From a virus, in IMG/VR virus record IMGVR_UViG_3300021197_001133, positions 1 through 27,737 of that record: a DNA stretch of 27,737 nt; one strand, 5' to 3'. The notes beneath the pieces are model-generated. The model made no database searches and was not told where the DNA came from. It worked only from the letters and a program-made list of their open reading frames with translations. Made by a program: the position numbers and the translations under genes. Shown one piece after another: positions 7,089 through 15,799 of this stretch (within the stretch, counting starts at the first letter, position 1; each line of letters starts with the position of its first letter).

Positions 7089-8828
7089 ATGTCAGTATTA
7101 GAAACACTCACAGAAGGCATCAAGGCTCGTTCCTTGGCCAATGAGGGTGAAGCACTTCTCGGGAAGTGGGAAAAGACTGGTCTTCTAGAAGGTCTTAGCG
7201 ATGTTAGAAGTTCTAACATGGCTCGTCTACTAGAAAACCAAGCTGCCCAGCTTCTCAAAGAATCCAGCACAATGGCTGCTGGTGACGTCGAAGGCTTCTC
7301 CGCAGTTGCATTCCCAATCGTTCGCCGTGTATTCGGTAACCTTTTGGCACAGGATCTCGTATCCGTTCAACCAATGAGCCTACCTTCAGGTCTCATTTTC
7401 TTCCTAGATTTCACCTATGAGAAGACCCAAGCCGCTTCCGGCGCTGTCGGTGGTGTTACCCCTGAATCCGTTTACGGCGGTGGCGTTGTAGGTTCGGGAT
7501 TGACTGGTGGTGTTGATTTGGGCTCTGATGCAGCAACAGATCCAGAAAAGAGTTTTTATGCTCTTAACAATGGTTACTCTGCTGCTACAGCTTCCTCGAC
7601 GACAGCTACCATCCCTTGCGTCGCTGGCACAAACATCCCAGCCGCTAAGATTTTTGCTAATCTTACATCTGCCGAGTTGTCTCGTCTAAACAATGACCCA
7701 GACGTCCTTGCAGCTATGGCAGCAACCCCTGCTGCTGAAGTCATTGAAGTCAGAATTGCTGCTGGCGCTGCCCTTGGTCAGGTTGACTTTGAGCTTCCTA
7801 ACCTCAACCGAGACAATGTAATTGCTCTTGCTGCAACCTATACCAATGATGCTAATGCCATTCTCGTCCGCCGCTTGACTCGTTTTGAGTCTGACGGTAG
7901 TTTGTCCATGGTCTTCTTGGACGACGCCGGCGCAGTTGCCGCAGCGACAACCTTCTCCGTGGTTACATACAACCGTGCTGATAACTTCGCTGCTGCTACC
8001 GCTACTGGTGGTGTCACCGGTGCTGAACCATGGCGCTTAGAAGCTGATTCGGCTCTAAACGAAATCGACATCAAGGTTGATTCCGTAGCTGTCACAGCTA
8101 TGACCCGTAAGCTCAAGGCTAAGTGGTCCCCAGAACTAGCTCAAGATTTGAACGCTTATCATAACCTCGACGCTGAAGTTGAGTTGACAAGCATTCTTTC
8201 TGAGCAGATCGCTCTAGAAATCGATCGTGAAATCCTTAAGGATCTCGTCGAAGGCGCTACCGCTGGTACATTGTACTGGTCACGCAGCCCAGGCAAGTTC
8301 GTTCAACGTGAAACAGGTGCAATCACCACAGGCGCAGTCTACCCAGACTTCACAGGTACCGTATCCGAGTGGTACGAGACTCTACTTGAGACAGTCAACG
8401 ACGTAAGTGCTCGTATTCACCGTAAGACCCTTCGTGGCGGCGCTAACTTCCTAGTTTGCGGTCCCGAAGTAGCTTCCATTCTTGAGTTCACCAGCGGCTT
8501 CCGTGCTTCTACAGCAGTAGACAGCGACACAACCGGCTCCTGGGGTGCTCAAAATGTTGGTTCTATCAGCCGTAAGATGGACATTCATGTCGATCCTTAC
8601 TTCCCACGCAGTACCCTACTAGTAGGTCGTCGTGGTGGCAGCTTCCTAGAAAGCGGCTATGTATACGCTCCTTATGTACCACTACAGGTCACACCCACCA
8701 TCTTTGGTATCGAAGATTTCGTCCCACGTAAGGGCGTAATGACTCGCTATGCTAAGAAGATGGTTCGTCCTGATATGTACGGCTTGGTCATTTGCAAGGA
8801 TCTTGTAACTGATGTTGCTGATAAGTAG
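7089..8828 (+). CDS. 23: Major capsid protein gp23
   Basis: HK97-fold major head subunit. The N-terminus 'LLGKWEKTGLLEG' and 'ARLLENQ' parallel the T4 gp23 propeptide, and the mature domain begins near 'AFPIVRRVFGNLLAQDLVSVQPM' (read with gaps; about residues 74-96), a clear gp23 signature. 579 aa compared with 521 in T4, the excess being an Ala/Thr-rich insert of roughly 200 residues (about 115-320) in the place of the T4 insertion domain. 'KAKWSPELAQDLNAYHNLDAE' (about 340-360) is the conserved core that follows. Propeptide removal by gp21 is expected: E58 (LKE) and E68 (DVE, next residue Gly) are both candidates. The SD AAGGAGAT is strong, 8-9 nt before the ATG. Followed by an intrinsic terminator. 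Confidence 0.97.
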   Translation: MSVLETLTEGIKARSLANEGEALLGKWEKTGLLEGLSDVRSSNMARLLENQAAQLLKESSTMAAGDVEGFSAVAFPIVRRVFGNLLAQDLVSVQPMSLPSGLIFFLDFTYEKTQAASGAVGGVTPESVYGGGVVGSGLTGGVDLGSDAATDPEKSFYALNNGYSAATASSTTATIPCVAGTNIPAAKIFANLTSAELSRLNNDPDVLAAMAATPAAEVIEVRIAAGAALGQVDFELPNLNRDNVIALAATYTNDANAILVRRLTRFESDGSLSMVFLDDAGAVAAATTFSVVTYNRADNFAAATATGGVTGAEPWRLEADSALNEIDIKVDSVAVTAMTRKLKAKWSPELAQDLNAYHNLDAEVELTSILSEQIALEIDREILKDLVEGATAGTLYWSRSPGKFVQRETGAITTGAVYPDFTGTVSEWYETLLETVNDVSARIHRKTLRGGANFLVCGPEVASILEFTSGFRASTAVDSDTTGSWGAQNVGSISRKMDIHVDPYFPRSTLLVGRRGGSFLESGYVYAPYVPLQVTPTIFGIEDFVPRKGVMTRYAKKMVRPDMYGLVICKDLVTDVADK

Positions 8829-8840
8829 GCGATAAATAAG

Positions 8841-8859
8841 ATAATATCTTGAATATTAT
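8841..8859 (+). other. AT-only hairpin after gp23
   Basis: Perfect 7-bp inverted repeat ATAATAT / ATATTAT around CTTGA, between the gp23 stop and the terminator. Too AT-rich to terminate alone; it may protect the abundant gp23 mRNA 3' end together with the downstream hairpin. Confidence 0.4.
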
Positions 8860-8866
8860 TTGAGGG

Positions 8867-8899
8867 AACCTCGTCCTTGTGACGGGGTTTTCTTTTTTA
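8867..8899 (+). terminator. Intrinsic terminator after major capsid gene
   Basis: Stem AACCTCGTC / GACGGGGTT (9 bp with one G-T pair) with a CTTGT loop, followed by TTCTTTTTT. It lies 38 nt after the gp23 stop, where a terminator would set a discrete end for the most abundant late transcript. Confidence 0.85.
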
Positions 8900-8924
8900 A
8901 GATAAACCTTTGTGGAACTCAAAA

Positions 8925-8933
8925 ACTATTTAT
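8925..8933 (+). promoter_or_regulatory. ACTATTTAT motif, site 2 (before gp13-like gene)
   Basis: Second copy of the shared 9-mer, 20 nt upstream of the ATG at 8954 and just after the gp23 terminator, where a new promoter is required. The flanking base makes TATTTATA, which is TATAAATA on the opposite strand. No minus-strand gene is present. Confidence 0.4.
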
Positions 8934-8953
8934 ACAATATATGAGGGTCAAAA

Positions 8954-10201
8954 ATGCCAACTAACTTACAGCCATTGAGCACCACGAGCGCCGTCGTCTT
9001 ACCATCCACGGGTACCCCAGGCGACGTTCAAGCTGTTCTAGCTTATAACATTTACACAACAAACGCATTCTATAGCGGTGCCGCTGATCAGGTTGCATAC
9101 ACTTATAATAAGCTCGGCGGGAATATCCTAGATCTAGAGATTACACCAGCAAATGTTTATAATGCCTATGAAGAGTCTTGTTTAGAGTATTCTTATCTCA
9201 TAAACACACATCAGTCTAAAAATGTCCTCTCTTCTCTCTTGGGGAACAATACAGGCTCTTTTGATCAGGACGGTGAATTCTCTGAGTATGTTCATGGAAC
9301 GGGTTCAAGTCCAAACTTAAAGTATCCGAGATTCCAATTAGGATACATCAGAAATATTGGTGATAGTGTTGGAACCTTGGCTGGCGTAGGTGGAAACCAA
9401 ACAGTCTATTCAGCATCTTTCGCAAGTGTAGATGATGTTCAAGATTATGATCTACAAAAGATTATCTATTCAGCTTCACTAGATATAACTTCTCCTTTCC
9501 ACGGCAAAATTGGCAAAAAAGCTTTGACAATACAGAAGGTTTATTATAAGAGTCCTGCTGCTATGTGGAACTTTTATGGTGGCTATGCTATTGGTGCTGT
9601 GGGTAACTTATCAACATATGGAATGTATGCCGACGATAGTTCTTTCCAGTTGGTTCCATCTTGGCAAAATGTCCTCCAGGCGTATGCCTTTGAGCAAGAT
9701 CTTAACGTAAGAGCTTCTCACTACTCTTTCAGGATTAATAATAATAAATTAAGAATATACCCTAGCCCAAGAGGCTTTACTCAAAAGTTTTGGGTAGAGT
9801 TTAGGGCAGCAGAGGATGCTTTTACCGAAGAATCAGATCGCAAGCATGGCGCTGATGGTGTCAACAATATGAATACTTTACCATTTCCCAATGTTCCTTA
9901 TCAGAACATTAATAGTATTGGTAAGCAATGGTGCCGACGCTTTGCCCTATCTCTAGCTAAGGAGACTCTTGGTCAAGTAAGGTCTAAGCTTGCTTCAATA
10001 CCAATCCCTAATAATGAGATTACGCTGAACGGTCCAGCGCTTGTATCCGAGGCAAAGGAAGAACAGGCAAACCTAAGAACAGAACTTAAGGAGACATTGG
10101 ACCAAATGGTGTATGCTGCACTTGCTGAACAAGATCAGAGGTTACAGAATAGCGCAGCAGACATTGTCCAGAAGATTCCAACTGGCATATACGTAGGATA
10201 A
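8954..10201 (+). CDS. 13: Neck / head-completion protein, gp13-like
   Basis: 415-aa protein (T4 gp13 is 309 aa). 'AYTYNKLGGNILDLEI' (about 48-63) and 'YNAYEESCLEYSYLIN' introduce an N-terminal helical domain. The C-terminal part, 'WCRRFALSLAKETLGQVRSK' (about 325-344) then 'PIPNNEITLNGPALVSEAKEE', resembles the gp13 neck proteins of marine T4-like phages. Gp13 with gp14 forms the neck that closes the filled head and receives the tail. A long middle section (120-300) is not assigned. It is first in a three-gene set with gp14- and gp15-like proteins; ATG with GAGGG upstream. The gp13 name rests on motif memory and position. Confidence 0.65.
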   Translation: MPTNLQPLSTTSAVVLPSTGTPGDVQAVLAYNIYTTNAFYSGAADQVAYTYNKLGGNILDLEITPANVYNAYEESCLEYSYLINTHQSKNVLSSLLGNNTGSFDQDGEFSEYVHGTGSSPNLKYPRFQLGYIRNIGDSVGTLAGVGGNQTVYSASFASVDDVQDYDLQKIIYSASLDITSPFHGKIGKKALTIQKVYYKSPAAMWNFYGGYAIGAVGNLSTYGMYADDSSFQLVPSWQNVLQAYAFEQDLNVRASHYSFRINNNKLRIYPSPRGFTQKFWVEFRAAEDAFTEESDRKHGADGVNNMNTLPFPNVPYQNINSIGKQWCRRFALSLAKETLGQVRSKLASIPIPNNEITLNGPALVSEAKEEQANLRTELKETLDQMVYAALAEQDQRLQNSAADIVQKIPTGIYVG

Positions 10202-10206
10202 GATAA

Positions 10207-10740
10207 ATGCCTCAAAACAGATGGACTCAGCCTACTCAGCCACCACCACCGCTTTTTGTAGGGAAAGCAGAAAGAAACTTTGTAAAGCAACTCAATGACG
10301 AGGTCATCGAGCGTGTTATTGGTCAACAGTTACTTTACTTCCCTATAGACAATAACAGAACAAAATACCACCCAGTTTATGGGGAAGCAATAGATAAAAC
10401 ATTCTTACCACCAGTAAGAGCTTATTCATTGGTAGAGTACGTCGGACCAAACGGAGTACAGGAAGAGTATGGCTTTGATAACATATACAGTATCAATGTA
10501 CACTTCCACAAGAGAAGACTAACAGAAGATCAGGACTTGTTTGTACGCCTAGGCGACTTTGTTCAATATGATCAGATGTTCTTTGAGATTGTAGATACAT
10601 TTGAGCCAAGATATCTTTTTGGTCAGGATAGTGACTTTGCTGATGGCACTTCCTTAGAGGTGACTGCCGTATGTCGTCAAGCCCGAAGTGGTCTATTCAA
10701 CCCTGCCGGAAGTCTCGGCGGTCACAACAAGAGAATGTAG
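10207..10740 (+). CDS. Neck protein, gp14-position (tentative)
   Basis: 177-aa protein starting with a Pro/Gln-rich tail (QPTQPPPP) then a compact beta-rich domain: 'YGEAIDKTFLPPVRAYSLVEY' region (about 59-79), 'INVHFHKRRLTEDQDLFVR' (96-114), 'GDFVQYDQMFFEIVD' (116-130) and an end 'CRQARSGLFNPAGS'. The domain looks like a head-tail joining or neck adaptor. It lies between the gp13-like and gp15-like genes, the place of gp14, but is shorter than T4 gp14 (256 aa) and the sequence match is not clear, so no symbol is given. Start ATG is 6 nt after the preceding stop, with AGGATAAGA spanning the junction. Confidence 0.55.
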   Translation: MPQNRWTQPTQPPPPLFVGKAERNFVKQLNDEVIERVIGQQLLYFPIDNNRTKYHPVYGEAIDKTFLPPVRAYSLVEYVGPNGVQEEYGFDNIYSINVHFHKRRLTEDQDLFVRLGDFVQYDQMFFEIVDTFEPRYLFGQDSDFADGTSLEVTAVCRQARSGLFNPAGSLGGHNKRM

Positions 10741-10750
10741 GATTTTATAA

Positions 10751-11614
10751 ATGCCAAAGAAGACAAAGCTAGATCAAGATTTGAAAGCAGACTACAGTTT
10801 GAAGCCCTCAACACTAGAGGACATCGACGCTGCCATTTATGAGTTCGTAAACGACTCTCTAAATGTATTTTGCGATACAAATGAAGGCTTCGAGAAAGTA
10901 CCTGTTATCTTTGCTGGTGCCGAAAGGGCATACCAAATAAAAAACCAACAAGAACTAAGAAAGAATGGTAGATCTCTAGAGTACCCTATCATCTCTATTA
11001 TTAGAACTTCGCTAACTAAGAACCCAGAGAACAAAGGAAGGTACGGTGTGTATATCCCGCCATACTTTGACTTCTATAAGAAGGGCGGTGCTGTACCAAT
11101 CGCTAGACAAGTCCAGCAGGGCAAGTCAAGAGAGCGTGCGAATGCAACTGCTGTTAGGAAATATGGTCAGAGCACCTTCCCGTTCGACAATGAGAAAGTT
11201 GTTTATGAGACTTTGTTTATACCAAACCCAACTTTTGTTGAGCTTGTGTATCAGGTAAAAATGATCTCCAACTATCAGCAACAGATGAACCAGATGTTGG
11301 CTCCCTTCCTATCTGGGTTCTCAACTCCTGCTGTATTCAACATAACTTACGACGGAAACACCTATGAGGCTTTTGTCGAGCCTGATTTTGCCAATGAAAG
11401 TAATAACGCCGCACTTGGAACGGATGAGAGAGTATTCAAATCAACCGTAACCATCAAGGTGCTAGGGCACATCATCGGCGCAGACAAGAACCAAGAGACC
11501 CCATCTGTTACTGTGGTAGAGTCTGCCGCTGAAGTAACGATAGGTAGAGAACGAACAGTTACGGAAGACAAGCCTGAATTCCAGGCACAAAGAAAAGATA
11601 AATATAGACGCTAA
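10751..11614 (+). CDS. 15: Tail terminator / sheath-completion protein, gp15-like
   Basis: 287-aa protein close in length to T4 gp15 (272 aa), which caps the tail tube and sheath and joins the tail to the neck. It shares the order of elements I can recall in gp15: 'VPVIFAGAERAYQIKN' (about 51-66), a strand 'YPIISIIRTSL' (76-86), 'PNPTFVELVYQVKMISNYQQQMNQML' region (156-181) then 'APFLSGF', and a Thr/Glu/Arg-rich flexible C-terminus. Start ATG 10 nt after the previous stop, with a weak SD. It is the last gene before the sheath promoter region. Identification is by motif order and synteny, without alignment. Confidence 0.7.
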   Translation: MPKKTKLDQDLKADYSLKPSTLEDIDAAIYEFVNDSLNVFCDTNEGFEKVPVIFAGAERAYQIKNQQELRKNGRSLEYPIISIIRTSLTKNPENKGRYGVYIPPYFDFYKKGGAVPIARQVQQGKSRERANATAVRKYGQSTFPFDNEKVVYETLFIPNPTFVELVYQVKMISNYQQQMNQMLAPFLSGFSTPAVFNITYDGNTYEAFVEPDFANESNNAALGTDERVFKSTVTIKVLGHIIGADKNQETPSVTVVESAAEVTIGRERTVTEDKPEFQAQRKDKYRR

Positions 11615-11653
11615 CCATAATAAGATATTGGTGGGTGTTTGGATTTATCGGTT

Positions 11654-11662
11654 ACTATTTAT
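11654..11662 (+). promoter_or_regulatory. ACTATTTAT motif, site 3 (before gp18)
   Basis: Third copy of the shared 9-mer, in the 117-nt gap ahead of the sheath gene, 69 nt upstream of its ATG. No TATAAATA octamer accompanies it on the + strand in this gap. Confidence 0.35.
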
Positions 11663-11672
11663 TATTAGCGTT

Positions 11673-11689
11673 TAGTATGTTTTATACTA
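11673..11689 (+). other. Hairpin in gp18 leader
   Basis: Perfect 6-bp inverted repeat TAGTAT / ATACTA around GTTTT, 42 nt upstream of the sheath ATG. No T-run follows. It may be an operator-like or mRNA leader structure. Confidence 0.4.
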
Positions 11690-11731
11690 CAAAATAGCGA
11701 TTTAAAAACACACCGAGGAGAAGGATTATCA

Positions 11732-14700
11732 ATGGCTGACAACTCTTCAAGAAAGTTCAAATTTATATCCCCAGGGGTATTCATCAACGAGATCGATCAA
11801 TCTCAACTGCCCGACACACCTGGCGCAGTTGGACCACTAGTTATCGGCAGATCCAGAAAAGGACCTGCTGATAAACCTGTTACTGTGGATTCCTTTTCTG
11901 ATTTTGTTCAGACATTTGGTAACCCAGTTCCTGGTGCTCAAGGTGGCGATGTATGGCGTGAGGGCAACTTAACTGCTCCTACCTATGCTGCATATGCTGC
12001 CCAGGCATGGCTACAGAATGGTTCACCTTTGACATTTATTCGTGTCTTGGGTGATAACTCAACTAATGCTTCTGACGGTGGTAAAGCTGGCTGGGAAGTT
12101 AGTGACTTTCTTGCCGAAGGTACGGAGATTGCTAAGAACAAAGCCGGCGGTGTCTACGCTCTTTGCGTATGGCCTTATAACGGCTTGGACGCTTCGCCAG
12201 GGGTCCTAACTGGATCAGTGGCTGCTCAGATTTACATGAACAATGGTCGTGTCTTGCTCAAGGGTAACACCGGCTCCACTGCATCTGCTACGTTGACATA
12301 TGTACCCGTCGTCTCCCCGGCAGTAGACCTTGGCGCTAAGCCTCTTGCTCTAACCTTGGGCACTCAAACCTATTCTGCTACTTTTGACTCTGCTGTTTTG
12401 CCAGCGGATTCAACCAGTACCATAATAGGTGTCAAAGACGTCGCTCCCGGTGGCCTCGCTGCGTCAATTGTTAGCAGCCTAAATGCTGCTGCTGCTGCGG
12501 GCTTTCCAGTAGTCGCCGCCGTTGATGCGACCAACCCTCTTGTCGTAAATGTCTTTGGAACCACTATTGGCACTGATGACAATACCGCAACATTTACAAG
12601 TACTGCATTCCCTGCCAAGATGACCACCACTGCTTTTGCCGGCGGCGTCGCTGCCTCGACCGCACAAGACGGATCTACAATATACGAGATCAATGGTCTT
12701 AACGATATCACACTCGTGTTCACGGGCAGTGAAGGCGGTCAATTTTCGGAAGAAGTGACAGTAAGTCTTAATAGGGACCAAGAGAACTTTATTCGTAAAG
12801 CTTTGAATACTAACCCAACAATAACAAACAGTGCAATCACAGACGCTTCATCAAAAGCTTTCTACCAACGAGGTGTTTACTTCCTCGGTGAAACATTTGA
12901 AAACTCTCTAGTTGATAAGACTGCCTCTAACTCCATCGGTGTTCTAGATGGTGGTACTGCTTCTGCTACTAAGTTTTATGCTGCTATGTTGCCAATGGCT
13001 GTTCAGCAAGCTGATGATCTCAAAGCTGCTAAGCAGCAGAGCAACTTCCGTGGCGCTGCTACAAGAGCTTCTACAGGCTGGTTTATTTCTCAGGATCTTA
13101 GTTCCAACAACGCTGGGTACCAAGCAAAGGCTCAACAGAAGCTTTTCCGCCTTGAAGCTCTAAGCGCTGGCGAGTCAACTCAACGGGAAATAAAAATATC
13201 TATTGCTAACATCAAGGCTCCAGAGGGCGACTATCAGGACTACGGTTCCTTCTCTGTGATCATTCGTGATCTCCAGGACACAGATAACCGCCCATCAATC
13301 ATCGAGCGTTATGACGGTGTAACACTAAACCCTGCTGCTGATAGCTATATTGCTAAGCGTATCGGTGACAAGTACATGGTCTATGATGAAAATGACAAGC
13401 GCCTTGTAGAGTACGGCGAGTTTGAAAACAAATCAAACTTTGTTCGTGTTGTCGTAAACGACACCGTCGCTGCTGGTAGCGGTGAACGCCGTTGGTTGCC
13501 TTTCGGCGTCTTCGGTCCTCTCCAGTACCGTAGTGTTGGTATTGTCAGTGGCTCAAGCGGTTTCTCCGTAGATCTAGACACTCCCTTGAAAGCTAATCGT
13601 GGCTCTATGCTCACTATGCTACTTGGTGGCTCTAGTGCTAACTATGGAAACATTGGTCATACAACAGTCTCAACTGATATTGTAGACGTTCCTACCTTCG
13701 GTGGTTATGAACAAAACGCATTTAGCGGATCGATTGTGTTCCCATCTGTACCACTACGTGGTCAGAGCAGTTGGGGTAAGCCAAGGTCTCTTAACAACAC
13801 CTATTGGGGTGCTTGGACAGGCAGATCTGGCGATGATACATTCTTCTCGCAGCAGGTTATTGACTCCTTGAGAGTTCGCTCTGCTGACGTAACATCTTTT
13901 GGCGAAGCTGCTAACCCATCTTCAACAGATTATGATATTGAGGGTGACACTCCAACAAGACAGACTTCCTCCGCACTAGCCATCTCTTGGGTATTCTCCC
14001 TGGATGATGTCCAGCAACCAGCAAGCGGTGTTTTCACATACGCTAGCGGCTCTCGTAATGCTGGTACTGCTATCAGTGCTCAGGTTGGAAACTCTTACAA
14101 GAATGTTCTTACCGGGTCCATTGACCGATTCACGACCACCTTACACGGCGGTTTTGATGGGTATGACATCACTGAGCGTGAACCTTTCGCAAATAGAAAG
14201 ATCGGTTCAACAGAAGAAAGTTCTTATGAACTCTTCAGCTTGAGAAAAGCAATCAACATTGCGTCTGACAAAGACTTTGTTCAGATGAACGCTGTTGCTA
14301 TCCCAGGTGTTTGGAAGAGCGTTGTGACTGATACCCTGCTTGACGTAATCGAAGAGCGTGGCGATGCCCTAGCTCTCGTAGACATCCAGTACGGTTATAC
14401 ACCAAGCACTGAAGACACAGGATCTGCTCAGACTAGAAACGAAGCCAACACGCCTACTCAGGCAGCAAACACATTGGCAGATCGTAGCATCAACAACAGC
14501 TACGGTGCTACATACTATCCTTGGGTTCGTATCTTAGACACAAACACAAACCAGAACTTGTGGGTACCACCAACAGTTCCAGCCTTGGGTGTTCTTTCTT
14601 CTACTGATAGAATCAACGCTCCATGGTTTGCTCCTGCTGGATTCACCCGAGGTGGATTGAGTGAAGGTGCTGCTGGTTTGCCAGTCCTAGATGTTTCTAG

Positions 14701-15142
14701 AAGACTCACATCAGATGATCGTGACAGACTCTACGAAAACAACATTAACCCAATCGCTAAGTTTCCTGCTGAAGGTATCGTAATCTTCGGTCAAAAGACA
14801 CTACAGCAAACAGAATCTGCTCTCGATCGTATCAACGTTCGTCGCTTGATGATCTTCTTGAAGCGTGAGATTTCATTCATCGCTTCCCGCCTCCTTTTCG
14901 GACCAAACGCAAAGGATACTTGGGATCGCTTCTTGGGTCAAGCTGGACCAATCCTAGAGAGTGTTCGTGCTGAGTTTGGTATTGATGACTTCCGTCTAAT
15001 CCTAGACGAAACAACAACAACACCAGACCTCGTTGACCGAAACATTATTTATGCTAAGTTGCTTGTCAAACCTACTCGCTCTGTTGAGTACTTTGCAATC
15101 GACTTCGTGGTTACAAATAGTGGGGCAGCCTTCGAAGACTAA
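11732..15142 (+). CDS. 18: Tail sheath protein gp18, extended
   Basis: Contractile sheath subunit. The N-terminus 'FISPGVFINEIDQS' then 'GPLVIGRSRKGPADKPV' and 'FGNPVPG' (about residues 11-75) is the classic T4-like sheath start, and the C-terminus 'RRLMIFLKREISFIASRLLF' followed by 'GPNAKDTWDRFLGQ' and 'VVTNSGAAFED' is the conserved polymerisation domain. At 1136 aa it is much longer than T4 gp18 (659 aa). Extra material includes an Ala/Thr/Ser-rich, Ig-like stretch at about 165-320 and further large middle segments to about 800, presumably surface-exposed domains. The start follows the SD GGAGAAGGA. It opens the tail operon. Confidence 0.96.
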   Translation: MADNSSRKFKFISPGVFINEIDQSQLPDTPGAVGPLVIGRSRKGPADKPVTVDSFSDFVQTFGNPVPGAQGGDVWREGNLTAPTYAAYAAQAWLQNGSPLTFIRVLGDNSTNASDGGKAGWEVSDFLAEGTEIAKNKAGGVYALCVWPYNGLDASPGVLTGSVAAQIYMNNGRVLLKGNTGSTASATLTYVPVVSPAVDLGAKPLALTLGTQTYSATFDSAVLPADSTSTIIGVKDVAPGGLAASIVSSLNAAAAAGFPVVAAVDATNPLVVNVFGTTIGTDDNTATFTSTAFPAKMTTTAFAGGVAASTAQDGSTIYEINGLNDITLVFTGSEGGQFSEEVTVSLNRDQENFIRKALNTNPTITNSAITDASSKAFYQRGVYFLGETFENSLVDKTASNSIGVLDGGTASATKFYAAMLPMAVQQADDLKAAKQQSNFRGAATRASTGWFISQDLSSNNAGYQAKAQQKLFRLEALSAGESTQREIKISIANIKAPEGDYQDYGSFSVIIRDLQDTDNRPSIIERYDGVTLNPAADSYIAKRIGDKYMVYDENDKRLVEYGEFENKSNFVRVVVNDTVAAGSGERRWLPFGVFGPLQYRSVGIVSGSSGFSVDLDTPLKANRGSMLTMLLGGSSANYGNIGHTTVSTDIVDVPTFGGYEQNAFSGSIVFPSVPLRGQSSWGKPRSLNNTYWGAWTGRSGDDTFFSQQVIDSLRVRSADVTSFGEAANPSSTDYDIEGDTPTRQTSSALAISWVFSLDDVQQPASGVFTYASGSRNAGTAISAQVGNSYKNVLTGSIDRFTTTLHGGFDGYDITEREPFANRKIGSTEESSYELFSLRKAINIASDKDFVQMNAVAIPGVWKSVVTDTLLDVIEERGDALALVDIQYGYTPSTEDTGSAQTRNEANTPTQAANTLADRSINNSYGATYYPWVRILDTNTNQNLWVPPTVPALGVLSSTDRINAPWFAPAGFTRGGLSEGAAGLPVLDVSRRLTSDDRDRLYENNINPIAKFPAEGIVIFGQKTLQQTESALDRINVRRLMIFLKREISFIASRLLFGPNAKDTWDRFLGQAGPILESVRAEFGIDDFRLILDETTTTPDLVDRNIIYAKLLVKPTRSVEYFAIDFVVTNSGAAFED

Positions 15143-15185
15143 ATCAAAGGCAACTAATATATATTATCAAGGAGTAACATAGAGA

Positions 15186-15752
15186 ATGTCAAGCTTATTT
15201 TGGAATGACGTAAGAACTGAGCCAAAGCGCAGGTTTAGGTTTGAACTTAAGTTTAGTAGCCGAACCCTAGGGCAAGGTGCTATTCCAGTATGGACAATCA
15301 AAACAGCCAGCAAGCCAAAGGCTAACGTCAGTACCATAGAACATCAGTACGTCGATCATACTTTCAAGTATCCAGGTCGTGTAACTTGGGATCCAATTTC
15401 TATCACATTGGTAGATCCAGTGGACCCAGATTTGTCCTATGCTTTCCTAGACGTTCTTGGTGCTTCTGGCTACAAGTTCCCAACCACAGCTTCTAAGTCC
15501 AAGCTAAGCTTGAGCAAGAAGGCTTTCGCTGAACAGATCGGCTCTGTCTTCATCGACCAGATCGACGAAAACGGTGAGATCATCGAACGCTGGGAACTAA
15601 TCAACCCATTCATCACCTCTGTTGACTTTGGCGGAAGCTTAGATTATAGTTCCGATGATATGAACGAAGTAACCGTAGAGGTCACATATGACTGGGCAAG
15701 ACTTACCCAGACCAAGGCTAACGGCAGAGACCAAACATCTGCTGCTGACTAA
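15186..15752 (+). CDS. 19: Tail tube protein gp19
   Basis: 188-aa inner tube subunit (T4 gp19 163 aa), stacked in hexamers on the baseplate and capped by the terminator. Characteristic segments are an N-terminal 'MSSLFWNDVRTEPKRRFRFE', the central 'VDHTFKYPGRVTWDPISITL' (about 56-75) and the C-terminal 'RWELINPF' with 'LDYSSDDMNEVTVEVTYDWA', all typical of T4-like tube proteins. AAGGAG SD, 10 nt before ATG. It directly follows gp18, as in T4. Confidence 0.93.
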   Translation: MSSLFWNDVRTEPKRRFRFELKFSSRTLGQGAIPVWTIKTASKPKANVSTIEHQYVDHTFKYPGRVTWDPISITLVDPVDPDLSYAFLDVLGASGYKFPTTASKSKLSLSKKAFAEQIGSVFIDQIDENGEIIERWELINPFITSVDFGGSLDYSSDDMNEVTVEVTYDWARLTQTKANGRDQTSAAD

Positions 15753-15799
15753 ACGGAACAAATAATATCGGTTACAATATAAGAAACGAAAGGTTATAA

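Noticed and set aside
8831-8838. GATAAATA resembling the NATAAATA late promoter of some T4-like phages
   Set aside because: A transcript starting here would meet the strong terminator at 8867-8899 at once, so it is unlikely to drive the next gene.
11597-11604. GATAAATA at the end of the gp15-like gene
   Set aside because: It lies within coding sequence, 128 nt before gp18, in an AT-rich context where such octamers arise by chance. It cannot be separated from noise without mapped starts.
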